DNA of 64,000 bases from Rhizophlyctis rosea (Eukaryota; Chytridiomycota; Chytridiomycetes; Rhizophlyctidales; Rhizophlyctidaceae): NCBI GenBank assembly GCA_027596075.1, contig JADGJC010000043.1:124001-188000 (forward strand). The letters are read 5' to 3'. A model generated the notes under the pieces. It was not told the DNA's origin. It searched no databases and saw nothing but the letters and a program-made list of their open reading frames with translations. A program made the translations under genes and the position numbers. Positions 34,558 to 45,326 of this stretch are shown here, one piece after another (position 1 is the first letter of the stretch; every line of letters begins with the position of its first letter).

Positions 34558-36141
34558 ATGGCCGAAAGTGTGGACTTGAGAACGCTGGAGCGTAAAGTGG
34601 ACTGGCGTGAGTAGACCAGCACACGGATAGGCTTTTAGCTTATAGTCACGTCATGCTCGTGCTAATATTGACGCCAGCTTCAGGCAAGAAATTGATACTT
34701 TACCACACGAACTGGGCCATGTATGACCGGAAGTTCCAAGTCAAAGATATTCCCATTCAGTACATCTCCGGTAAAGCGTTGACAGCAATCTGGACGACTT
34801 TTGACAGTTCACGGATCCTCATTCGGACACTCACGTTTCCCCTCAAAACCCCTTGTTAGATATTAACTATGCCTTCTTCGACCTCAAGCCGGACCCACAA
34901 ACGGGCTTCTACGTCCCCACAACAGGCGACGCGTGGGCCGACACCGACAAGCGATTCACAGATTCCAACGAAGGCATTCCCCCACCCGATACCTGGAATG
35001 ACGATCCCACCCAGCCCATACAGTTGTACGGCAACTTGGGGCAGTTCCTAAAGTTGAAGAAGCTTGGGCTGCAGTTTAATCTGGGATTGAGCATTGGCGG
35101 ATGGAGCTGGAGTAAACATTTTTCGGATGCAGTGAAGGGGGAACGGGAACGTGAGGCTTTTGTGGATGCTATTTTGGGGATTTTTGATAAGTGGCCTGGG
35201 TTGTTTAATCGAGTTGATCTGTGAGTTATCGATTTCTGTGAGTTTTGGGTCTAGTTGCTTTACAGAGGGAGAAATTGGTGAAGACTGCTATTAGGGAAGT
35301 ACTTCTCAATACTCAATTCTACCCAATCACAGGGACTGGGAATATATCTCACCACCAGGCCAAAATTACGGCAACGCAGCCAACATCGTCCGTCCTGAAG
35401 ATCCCGCAAACTTTGCATCGTTCCTGGCCCTCCTGCGCTCCCGTCTGGACGCTGCAAATCGAAGACATGTCGAAATCTCCGCCTGCGTCACTGCCGACCC
35501 AGTCAAACTTGCTGTTCTACCTCTGCAAGCTATGGCCACCTACCTCGACACCATCAACATCATGACCTACGACTTTGCATCCTCGGCATGGGGTCCATGC
35601 ATGGCAGGACATCACAGCAACCTTCGCTCTACTCCGTACGCTCAATTGTCAGTAGATCGGGCAGTGACAGAATATCTGGCACGAGGAGTACCGCCACAGA
35701 AGATTGTCATTGGAGTTGCGCTATATTCTCGTGGCTTCAATGCGACTGATGGGTTGGGCATGCCGTCAAGAGGGGTAGTGGACGACAAATCATGGGAACC
35801 GGGAGTGTGCGATTACAAGTCGTTGCCGAGACCTGGGATGGTGGAGATGTGGGATGATCAGGCGTTGGCGGGGTACGCGTATGATGCGAAACGAAAGGTG
35901 TTGACGTCGTATGATACGGTGCGGTCGGTTAAGGAGAAGTGCAAGTAAGTTTGGTGTCAAGGATTCGAAGTGATTAAGGTCTCGAGCGATTGCTAATTTT
36001 GGAAATCGTAGATACATATGGGATAAAGGTTTGAAGGGCATGATTGTTTGGGAAAGTTCTGCCGATCATCCTGTTACCAGCGACCGCAGTTTGATCCGGG
36101 CTCTGTATGAAGGCTTGGCGCGAGATCCGAGAGTTTGTTAG
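34558..36141 (+). CDS. GH18 chitinase-like protein
   Basis: Glycoside hydrolase family 18. Exon 1 MAESVDLRTLERKVDW splices (GTGAGT...GCCAG) to PSGKKLILYHTNWAMYDRKF; the next intron (GTAAAG...GTTAG) leads to DINYAFFDLKPDPQTGF. Then come LGLQFNLGLSIGGWSWSKHF and the catalytic strand, which crosses an intron: FNRVDLDWEY. The general acid Glu and two preceding Asp of DxxDxDxE are present, but the first Asp is Asn. Later marks are DTINIMTYDFASSAWGP, KIVIGVALYSRGF and KGMIVWESSADHP with the conserved Trp. The end is ARDPRVC. No signal peptide is visible from the chosen ATG, so it is either cytoplasmic or the true first exon lies upstream. Chitin is the likely substrate by family. Confidence 0.88.
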
Positions 36142-36375
36142 TGGCCAGTGTTTGGCATAAAAATTTCTACGTAACTACTTTTTCCTTCCACATAGGTTGT
36201 GCTTAGTGCAAATAGTGATAGTGATATTGCAATAAATGTAATGTATATTCGGGTATTTTTGATGCGTTTTCTGTGTTGGGGTTGTGTGATATTGTGCACT
36301 ACTTCAATTCGCTCGCAGCAGGCAGCATTTGAAGCCGCCTATTGATGCGTTTGTTTACATTCGGTGTGGCGTTTT

Positions 36376-36430
36376 GACGCGTTGCCGCAGCGCCCACGCG
36401 GTTGGGCCCACGCGGTTGGGCCTATATAAA
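36376..36430 (+). promoter_or_regulatory. Promoter of the PBZ-ligase gene: ACGCG cluster and TATA box
   Basis: An exact ACGCGT (36377-36382) is followed by two perfect tandem copies of CCCACGCGGTTGGG (36393-36406 and 36407-36420), each with an ACGCG core, then TATATAAA at 36423-36430, about 60 bp before the ATG. ACGCGT is the MluI cell-cycle box bound by MBF in yeasts and drives S-phase genes including the replicative ligase CDC9. Its use here is inference. Confidence 0.6.
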
Positions 36431-36490
36431 GGAACACTCTTCTGTGCATTCCTCTTTCCAAGCACTCTCCTCTCTGCGTACACCTCAACC

Positions 36491-38994
36491 ATGCCCACCA
36501 AACCCAAATGCACCTTCTGGAACAAGTGCTTTCGCAAAAACCCACAACACCTGGCGGAGTATCTCCATCCTGCCGATGTGGATGCACCCTCATCAGACAC
36601 TGATGCGGACGCGAAAGAACAGTGCCCACACGGAGACAAGTGTCGCCTCAAGAGTCGTCAGCACCTGGCCAAATATTCTCACTCTACAGACGACGCCTCA
36701 CCAGCCAAACCCAAAACCCCCACCTTTGATGCAGAAAAAACCATAATCGATTCTGATAGAGACGCGTCGGACGATGAACCTGTAGCCCCCAAATCGAAAG
36801 CTCCACCTCAGAAGAAAAAGAAACCGGCCCCTAAGCGAGAACCTTCTGAGGATGAGGATGAGGATGAAGATGAGGATGAGGAGGACGATTATCAGGCTCC
36901 CAAAAAGGCAGCTGCTGCACCATCCAAAACGGCAACTTCATCCCAAGATGACAGACCCAAATGCCAATTTTGGGATCGTTGCGGGATGAAGAACGCTGGA
37001 CACCTAGCCAAATTCCTCCACCCCGCAGACCTGACCTCCAACAATGGGGTCACTTCCGACAGCGATGCAGAAAAGTCAGACAGCGACCAATCACCTTCTC
37101 CTCCACCCTCCCCTCCCAAAAAGCCAAAACGGAAACTACCTTTCACGACAGATGCAGCAGGGCCATCAAGCTCCAGCAATGGCACCTCCAAGGGCAAGAA
37201 GAAGGCAAAGATCATCCCGAAAGAGGAAGAGGAGGAAGAAGAAGGGGACCATGCTACTATATCGGTTGGGGACACCAAGGTAGTGCTGCCCAAGAAGGCA
37301 ATTGAGGACGTAGTACTTGCCGGTGTTTGTAAGTGCGGGAAGAAAAATGATGAGGATGCGAACTTTTGCAATAAGTGTGGGAGTAGGCTAGTTGCGGCTA
37401 TCAAGGCGGCTGTCGGGGATGTGGAAGATGATGAAGAAGAAGTGAAGGAGGAAGAGGATTCCAAGGAGGAGGACGAACTAGCTTCTATCAATGGGATCAC
37501 ACCGAAAAATGTGCTGAATGATGGGGATGTCATTGAGGTGAGCTAAAACAACCAAGTGGTATTCACCGTAGGCCGGTCACTGACAGTGTCGCGCAGATCG
37601 AAAGTTCTTCATCGTCCGCCAAGTATAGAATCAAACGTACTTGGGATCATTATTATTGCACATGTATGGCGTGGAGGAACCAGGGAGGAATGCCTGTAAA
37701 TGGTTTGTCTCAAAGTGACTATTGATTCTCTATATTGCCCTCGGCTGATTCATTTACTCTCATCCTGCAGCACGAACATGCAAACACCTCAAAGAACACC
37801 TCGGAGAAGCCTACGAAATGGCCCGCCTGAAAATGAAGAACCCGGATGGTCAATTACCAATCGCATCTTCGAGCACTAAGGCCAGTAAGAAAAGGAAAGC
37901 TGCTGCAGCAGATGATGATGAGGAGGATGAAGATGATGACGATAACCCCGCACCAGCAAAGAAAGTGAAGAACACTGGTCCACCAGCTCTTTTGCTGGCC
38001 AACAAGTATGAGGATAAAGTTGATCCGACGGGATGGTGGATATCGGAGAAACTGGATGGTGTGAGGGCGCTTTGGGACCCGGCGAGGAAGACATTTGTGT
38101 CAAGGTTGGGAAATCCGTTTACGGCACCTGCTTGGTTTGTACAAGGTAGGGACTACCATATGATTACTTATGATGGCCCCTGAAGCTGACTGACGTCCAT
38201 TTAGACCTGCCCAAGGATATGTCCCTAGACGGTGAACTCTTCGCCGGCCGCGGCGAATTCGCCTCCACAGTCTCAGTAGTCAAAACCATCAACTCCCCCC
38301 ACTGGCACAAAATCAAATTCCACATCTTCGATGCTCCATCCATCGGTCACCTCCCCTTCGAATCCCGTCTGGACAAAATCAAAAAATGGGCGACCACATT
38401 CCCCACATCTTCCCCACCCTCCTCCTCATCTTCCAAAGGCAAATCCAAGGCTACCGACCCACCATCGAAAGCCACAACAGCAGAACATATTACACTTGTC
38501 GATCACGAGAAATGCAAGAATCGTAAACATGTTACGGAGATGTTGGGGGAGGTGGAGAAGAAGGGTGGGGAAGGACTTATGTTAAGGAAGCCCGGGAGTT
38601 TGTATGAAGGGAAGCGGAGCGGGACGTTGTTAAAGGTCAAGAGCTTTTATGATGCTGAGGCGGTTGTTATTGGACATGAGCCGGGGAAGGGGAAACATAC
38701 TGGTGCTTGTGGAGCATTGAAGGTACGCAATATTTGTGTTGGTGCCTCCATTATCACTTGCTTGAAATTCATCATCAACATGTTTTTCCCAAACAGTGCA
38801 AAATGGAATCCGGCAAGCTCTTCAACGTTGGAACTGGCATGTCGGATGCAGAACGTCGCAACCCTCCACCGAAGGGAGCAATCATTACTTACCGATTCCA
38901 AGAATTGACTAATGATGGGGTGCCAAGGTTTCCAAGTTACATTGGCGTGCGGGTGGACGCGACGGGGCCCAAGGATTACGTATTCAAAAAATGA
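36491..38994 (+). CDS. PBZ-SWIM-ATP-dependent DNA ligase fusion
   Basis: A 747-residue protein from five exons (36491-37537, 37597-37702, 37771-38145, 38205-38722, 38797-38994), exactly 748 codons. Three perfect PBZ fingers (C-x5-C-x6-H-x5-H) have ligands at C7/C13/H20/H26, C45/C51/H58/H64 and C158/C164/H171/H177; PBZ fingers bind poly(ADP-ribose) in APLF and CHFR. A zinc ribbon follows (C280, C282, C293, C296), then a SWIM finger (C370, C372, C388, H390) and a compact ligase: SEKLDGVRALWD with nucleotidyl-acceptor K478, SLDGELFAGRGEF, FHIFDAPS, EGLMLRKPGSLYEGKRSG, LLKVKSF, and an OB fold ending GPKDYVFKK. Acidic and Lys-rich linkers join the modules. The catalytic part resembles bacterial LigE-type ligases more than eukaryotic Lig1, 3 or 4. 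It probably seals nicks at PARylated damage sites; the domain order is seen, the role is inferred. Confidence 0.9.
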
Positions 38995-39276
38995 CCTGTG
39001 GTATGATGGCAGAGAGTAATTTAGCTCGTGGGGATGTGTAATGTAGATAGCTGTTATTGATCATGAATCAATCCATTACTTGATATAGATATCCTTGCAC
39101 CACATGAGTTTTTATTGGAGTGCTTTGACGTTACATGCTTCAAAAGTTCATCCGTGATGAACATTGGACCCGCGAGCAGTCTACTGCTTCATTCACAACA
39201 AGCAGCGTCAAAATGCCTAATGAGGGCGCATCAAGAATTGTATTGACCGTCTCTTTGGCGACCTGCCCAAACCCCA

Positions 39277-41050
39277 TTATTCGTCAACTCCACTAACGAC
39301 ATCAAAATACCTCCGATCATTGAACTTCAGCACCTCATTCCCCCAAGAAGTCCACCCCGGATTCAAATTACGCGCAAAGAGTTCGAGCCGTTTCGGCGGG
39401 GATGATGAAGCATCATGTGGAATGAATTGGTCAAATATATCTGCGCGAGGCACGGGCCTAAATGTCAGTTTTGCGGAAGTGACAATCCTTCAAAAGTGCC
39501 TCTTGCCCACAGCACGTGTTACAAACCTCCCAAATATGGTTTCCGCGAATGATATCGGCTGGGGACACTAACAATAGCTCGATGGTAAGGAAACGTATCC
39601 TGTGGGGAGGAGCCTTCTGGTTCAGGTAGCGATACGATTTCCGTCTCCTCTGCAGGCACTCGTCTGCCAATCAGCAAGATCTCATATGGTTTCCTATGCG
39701 GACTGTGAAGCAGCAAGTTAACAACTGCATGCACTGGCAATTTCTTTCCTGTGTCGCAAAGGACTTACGAAACCAAAGTGTGAAATAGCGACAGAAGCAT
39801 CCATACCTATCCAAAGGTCCAACCCACTCCCCCTTCGTCGTCACCTTGCACCACACCCACACACCAACACACTTCAACCCCCACGCTGGGTACAGCTTGT
39901 CCAGCACAAAGGCACGGAACTTTGGATGATTTGTTACCCAAGTTGCGACAAGAGATCCGGGGATGGTGAGACGTTTCATGGGAATTTTGAAAAGATCGTA
40001 GATGTCCATTGTGGAGTATTTTTGGGATCTGGATCATGCCGGAGCAGATGTTGATTTGAGTTCTAAGCGCATTCCCGATGGACAATACAGGGTGGCATAC
40101 CTTTTGACGCTTCTGTTTTCCCATGGTGGGTCCAGAAGGACGAGAGAGAATGATCCCACTGCATGGATGCAGATTTTTCATGTGAGTAAGTGGCCTTCCC
40201 ACGAATGTCAAGTGGGAGTTCTGAAGAAGGCACATCGCACTTACGTGATGACAATCGTTTGACATGCTTGAAATCACACATCATGAATGTGCTTTGCGGA
40301 GGTATTATGAAGTCGCAGCCATAATGGGTGACTGTATGGGCATCGGAAGATGGATTGCATATGGGAGTATTAAACAATTCTGAAAGGGGGGATGTGGCAG
40401 GTACATCTGCGAAAATACTCTTAGGAATCACCATGGTTTGTGGATGAAGGTTCTATGATGCTCAAACTTTGAATGTTTATAAAAGACGCTGAGACGTCGT
40501 CAGAAGCCTCAAGAGTGCTGAAATTCTGGAACAAGGTTGTCAAAATCAAGCATATTGAAGAGAATCTTTTTATGGCCGCGACAGCGATAACAGGACTCCA
40601 GCATACATTTACAATATCCGCCAATTCCCCGAACTTGATGAAGTCTACTTCCTCAGCGTCCTCTGTTCCTTCGTACTGTTCAGAAGCTACGACAGTGTTG
40701 GCAAATGGCGGAAAGACGCCCGACTCATGAACTAAGTTGGCGTGAGCGCCTAATAAAAACTCCCGTATCGCAGACTCAAATTCGTCTACTCGCGAAGACG
40801 TGCTTACTCCGGTTGCTGGTGACTTTCGAGAAGACCGTTTCCGTTTGCGAGGTACAGTGAGGGCGTTGACGTCGCTGGAGCTGGGAACCTCTGCCGAATG
40901 GGTGGTACATTCTGAACTCTCCATTACTGCAGTGACTTTCACGTATGGTTCGGACAGGTTAAATTCGCTTTCTTTGTATTTGTAAGGGCTTATGCTCTGG
41001 TGAGCTGATTTGAGCACCCAACCAAAAGCTGACTGAAATGCTGTGGACAT
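39277..41050 (-). CDS. METTL4: METTL4-like MT-A70 adenine-N6 methyltransferase
   Basis: The METTL4 branch of the MT-A70 family methylates adenine N6 in DNA or snRNA. The start MSTAFQSAFGWVLKSAHQ matches the family N-terminus, followed by the KRKRSSRKS basic region and VDEFESAIREFLLGAHANLV. A second exon block gives GCDFIIPPQSTFMMCDFKHV, then across an intron (GTAAGT...GCAG) LVLLDPPWENRSVKR; the catalytic DPPW is at 40121-40132. Next are MDIYDLFKIPMKRLTIPGSL, VATWVTNHPKFRAFVLDKLY, KGEWVGPLD and SPHRKPYEILLIGRR. The last exon ends RLELFARNLNPGWTSWGNEV and RRYFDVVSGVDE. All key motifs (DPPW, WVTN, ELFARN) are intact, so activity is expected. It is convergent with the PBZ-ligase gene. Confidence 0.93.
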
Positions 41051-41492
41051 GATATCACGAAGATGCAGCCGTTTGGGCGTGGGAAAGCAGCACGAAAAGC
41101 CGCTGTTCAACTGCTGGTTCAACTGCTCAGGCAAATCACCCGATGCATCAAAGTCGCGTGTGGCTGTGCAGAACTACCCGAGGGTCCAGTAGTTGCACCA
41201 GTAAAGCCAGTCTCAATCCACTTGGGGCAGGTATTCTGCACTTTTTTGATTCGGAAACTTACAAAAGTTGGAAGTGATTTAGACCAGTACTAGTAAAGAT
41301 GCTTCCGCCAAACTTAAGTCCCACACATTATGCAGTCCAGCTTCATCAAAAAACAAAAAAATGAACAAAGAAAGATATAGTCCCTGCGCTATTTTATCAC
41401 CCCCTCGCATGAACACCTCAAATGATATACTAGCGTGCATGTGACTGCAAACAACCGCCTCAATTCTGCTTCTATTCAGCGGCCATAAATGC
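41051..41492. other. Intergenic, METTL4 promoter side
   Basis: About 440 bp between the METTL4 start and the stop of the next minus-strand gene. It contains the METTL4 promoter. No RNA gene or repeat recognised. Confidence 0.5.
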
Positions 41493-42348
41493 TCACAGCA
41501 AGGCTGCTACAACTGCCACTAGCGACATTGCGAATGCTATGATAATGGATCTCTCTGCGTTGAGGCTCGCTGCGCCGCCAGTTCCAGTGGTGGTGGTGGT
41601 CGCGGCTGCGGCAGCCGAGGTGCTGGTGGCGCTGCCGCTGCCGGTAGTGAGAGTGGCCGTATCTGTCGCGGCGGAAGCGGAAGCAGAACTGATGGTGCTG
41701 GTGGGATTCAAGGTGTACGTGGCGGTTTGTTGCGAGTTGGTGAAGGTAAAGACACTGGAATAAATAGGCTGGTTGCTTCCAACAATCACTTGGAGTGCGT
41801 ATGCGTTGTTGAGGTTGTAATCCACCGTTGTGGGAATTGTGAAGGGGATTGAGTTGCTTGTGTTTTCAGGACCGAGAGTTGCACCGCTCGCTCCAATGTT
41901 CTGTGCGATGGCTTGACCAGCAGTTCGGTCTCCATTGGGGTATTCCTGGTGGAGGAAAGCAGATGTAATGTAGTCAATTTAGAATCAGATGCAAGAAGTT
42001 TGGAGCAATGCAAATTGTCAGGTAAGAAATCATCACAACTTGCCTCAAGATTAATTGTGACAGGAGTGTTTTGGGTGACTGCGATTGAGAACACGCAGGA
42101 CGTTTGGTCTCCAGGCGGAACACAGTTCGAGCCTTCATTGGTGCTGCTCCAGGTGTATGTCATTTGAGCCGGGGTACCCGCGGCGTACGATGCTGGAGGG
42201 CTTGCGGGAGGGCTACTCCATGTAAAATCTGTGATTCCCAATCAGCAAAGTATCCACATCATTAAAGGTTAATTATTCGCAACTTACTGGCGTGGACAAA
42301 ACTGATGTAGAAGGATACGAAAGCCAGGAGAACTGAAAGGACGCCCAT
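41493..42348 (-). CDS. GPI-anchored Ser/Thr-rich protein, Kre9/KNH family (copy 2)
   Basis: Secreted surface protein of the same family as the gene at 12.8-13.6 kb. The signal peptide MGVLSVLLAFVSFYISFVHA splices (GTAAGT...CACAG) to NFTWSSPPASPPASYAAGTP. The Ig-like domain has AQMTYTWSSTNEGSNCVPPG, CVFSIAVTQNTPVTINLE, YPNGDRTAGQAIAQNIGASG and NNAYALQVIVGSNQPIYSSV. A Ser/Thr/Ala-rich stalk follows, and the C-terminal hydrophobic helix SIIIAFAMSLVAVVAALL is a GPI signal. A Cys pair in the domain (CVPPGDQTSC) is absent from copy 1, so the two are diverged paralogues, not recent duplicates. Confidence 0.82.
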
Positions 42349-43048
42349 GGTTTACCACTTATACAGAAAACGAGGGGGTAGATAACTTGGATTGGGTGGA
42401 GAAGAGAAAGCTTGTGTTCGTTACTGGTGAAACAACTCGCAATCAGTTGAATGTATGGGGAATGCTAGCTACTTGATGCGATGAATTGAAGATGGAGGTG
42501 CAAGTCCGGATAGGAAAGATTGACGGTAACTCTGGCTTCTTTATAATGGGAGATGCGACAACTTCCGAATCACAGGTTGCTAACACTGATTGGGCCATAC
42601 TTCTCAACAGTGTGGGCTCCGGTTCGGACATCCAAAAGGCCGGAACATTTCATTGAGATTGTTTACCAAATGATTGGCGCATTCCATGTTTACTAGCGGT
42701 CTGTTTGATGCTAGCAAAAGTACTCAAAGCTGTGCTGGTATAGCTGTGGATGTGGAGGATACGCTTCGAAAAAGCTATTCAAGCATCTTAAGTGTGTGAC
42801 TCTTGTGCCAGGGTCCACAAAATGCAAGATGGAAGAGTTTGCCTTTTCATTTTTGGCCAATTCCCAGCAGATTACCTTCTGTTATGTCAGGGAATTGTCC
42901 TTGAGATCGGCCCCCACCAATATAAATGCCCAGCTGGCAGCTGCTGTACCGTGTTGCTCCCCTTGCTCATCAATCTTTTAGCAGGTGCACTTTCTGCCAC
43001 CTCCAACCACCTCAAAGTGCCAAAGTGAAATATTGAGATCCGGCAATC
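42349..43048. other. Intergenic region
   Basis: About 700 bp holding the promoter of the GPI-protein gene. Only short frames without similarity. Nothing else recognised. Confidence 0.45.
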
Positions 43049-43615
43049 ATGAGCTATGACCTGGTCCGTTATCAAGCATCAAGCGCCCTTGGCAACCTGA
43101 CCTCACCTGAGCGCTCAAGCCGTGATCAGCTTCTCGACAACATCTCTATCGTCATATCGAATGCCATGACCGAAGCCGTTCAAGGCATCCGAACATTTGT
43201 TGTCACCCATATCAATGACTGCCGACCAAATTTCACCCTTGCCCTCTACGAACACCAACATGACCGCCCTACGCAATCGTATTAAATCACAAACAGACTG
43301 GTTCGATTCGACATCGATGCTACCAACCAAAATCTGCATCCGGTTTTCCTCATCGACACCAAGTGGGAATGCCCATCCTTCCACGTCAGCGTACTCCGAA
43401 ACGAACGGTACCAAAACTTGTTCAAGCAATTGGTGGAGCAAGACGTGGGGTTGAAGTTTCATAGGGTCATAGTCAAGGAGAAGTTTGGCGACTGCTGGGA
43501 CATAGGAGTAGCACTTCTGCAGTTTGAATGCGACCAAGATATACGGGAGATTGTGGAACGGATTCAAAGGCAACGAAACCTGTCAGGCACCTCAAGCATG
43601 ATAGTGCGGAGATAA
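43049..43615 (+). pseudogene. Open frame broken by one TAA, unknown family
   Basis: MSYDLVRYQASSALGNLTSP and 58 further codons run to a TAA at 43283-43285, then the same frame continues for about 110 codons (NRLVRFDIDATNQNLHPVFL, DTKWECPSFHVSVLRNERYQ, FHRVIVKEKFGDCWDIGVAL). No GT donor in the needed phase can remove the stop. The opposite strand (43115-43573) is also open for 152 codons, so which strand, if either, is coding is undecided. No family recognised on either strand. Confidence 0.35.
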
Positions 43616-43964
43616 TCCTACCTGGAATTTGTTGTCTCTTTGGTCTTGAGCAGTTAGGAGATGAGCTCCATGATGTAGTGAGCCAAAGCATTGCAGCGGA
43701 TGTAATCATATAACAACGCTCACAAATAATATTCTTGACTTGTGATTATGATGTCTTACGTTCGTTACATAGACTGTCCCAATCTATCTATTCAGAAGTT
43801 TTATGCAGGTTGCCTGAGAAGACCAAGCCTCATTGACCACACACAGCAGCTTCAAATCCGTCTCCTCAAGTTGTCGAAAAAGTTAAACAACAAGCCCATG
43901 AAGAAGAGACCTGCATGAAAACGAAAAGTGTCATGACCTATACCAACTCTCTGCTTGACAGAAT
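43616..43964. other. Intergenic, 3' flank of SARAF-like gene
   Basis: About 350 bp with no supported gene; includes the likely 3' UTR of the SARAF-like gene. Confidence 0.45.
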
Positions 43965-45001
43965 TCAACGCAACATACGTTCCAAAACCTGTCCATCGCC
44001 AGCGGCCGGTCTGGGCTCGTAGTAGCCGGCACGATAGCCTTGGCCCGGATAAGGAGTGGCGAAGATCAGACGGTAAGCGAAGTAGGCAATAGCGAGGTAG
44101 ATACCGATGCGGATTGTTTCGGAGATCAGGTTGCGGAGGGAGGCTGTGGGTGAGCGGAGAATGCGGACGGGTTGCCAGAGCAATTGAGAAAAGGATCAAT
44201 CGTGTGCGGTTTATCAGGTTCAAAAACATACCCATGAAGTTTCCACCAGAGTACGAGTGATAGCGTTTCTCCTCCTCGTAGCGCTTCTTGTACCTTGCCT
44301 CATTCTCTGCCTTCTCACGGCGGAGTGCTGCTTCATACTCGGCTTGAGCTGCCGGAGTGCGGTGGAGCTCGTCTGATGTTTAGTTGACGGAAATCTTGTA
44401 AGCAGGAGGGTCTTGTATGTGGCAATACGATGGAGCAACTTACAAGATACCCAACAACTCCCCGGCAACACAAAGGGATCATTATCATGATCATACCCCT
44501 CGCACTTGACCACCGTCTTATCCAAAAAGTACATCGACCCATCCTCACCAGGCGGGTACTTTCCAATGATACAGTCCCATTTCACTCCGCTCTCCTCGAA
44601 TGCAATGTTATTGCAGGTGATGATTTCGGGACCTTTGAGGCGGTGGTCGTAGGCGGAATAGCAGACACCTGCCGTACACCTCATTTCATTTGCTACTCTG
44701 CCATGACGCCGGCTGATGGCGTTGCGGGTCTTGTCGAAAGTGATGGATTGGACGTCTTGGAGTTTGATTTTGGGGATTTCGTATGTGACGGGGATGCGTG
44801 TTGAGGAGGTGGGTGGGGTGGAGGGAGTTTCGGCGGGTGCTGATGACGTTGTGGTTGCCTCAGAAACTGAAGTTCCGAACTGTGTTCCAGGAGCACGCAT
44901 TAGGATGAGCAACGCGCTCTGTCAAAAAGACTTTGAACCTTGCAACATACCACCACCGGCGCTAAAGTTGCCGCCAACAAAATTTGCGTAAAAGCCCTCA
45001 T
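43965..45001 (-). CDS. SARAF: SARAF-like store-operated calcium entry regulator
   Basis: ER membrane protein that, in animals, dampens store-operated calcium entry. The N-terminal signal peptide MRAFTQILLAATLAPVV is followed by an intron (GTATGT), then a Ser/Thr/Pro spacer and the luminal SARAF domain: KIKLQDVQSITFDKTRNAIS, VANEMRCTAGVCYSAYDHRL, EIITCNNIAFEESGVKWDCI, MYFLDKTVVKCEGYDHDNDP and FVLPGSCWVS. The paired cysteines of the family are present. After further introns come a Lys/Glu-rich segment (near 44270-44330) and a transmembrane exon ETIRIGIYLAIAYFAYRLIF, ending PAAGDGQVLERMLR. The cytosolic tail after the membrane helix is shorter than in animals, so autoinhibitory parts may be missing. 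STIM and Orai are not in the window. Confidence 0.87.
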
Positions 45002-45326
45002 GATGCGACGTACAGAAGTCAAACTGCAGGGACAAAACCGACGGTCACAGTATCCGACCTTGCTTTTAAACTTTTGAGATTGAAACCCACTCTTCTCATC
45101 AATGCACTACAAATTTGGAGGTCGCTATGGCATGGCACGCCCGCAGTGACACCTGTCAAACTCTGGTTGTAATTTTAGCACAACGATTCGCCCGGGCCTG
45201 TGGCGCAGTGACGGCGCCTCTTGGTGTCTTCGAAGAAATGACATGAATCTGCGGAACGAACATTTTGCCTTGTTCTCGTCGCTCAACTTCCATTTTCGCA
45301 ACTTGTTCCCACGGTGCTTCGACGCG
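45002..45326. promoter_or_regulatory. Divergent promoter region, SARAF-like / F-box gene
   Basis: About 325 bp between start codons. The F-box frame is open upstream to 45243, but the ATG at 45327 is preferred. No TATA seen. Confidence 0.4.

Noticed and set aside
36892..37533. A 213-codon minus-strand frame opposite the PBZ-ligase first exon
   Set aside because: It consists mostly of Ser/Phe runs, the antisense of acidic and Lys-rich linkers; the plus strand has perfect PBZ fingers and splice sites.
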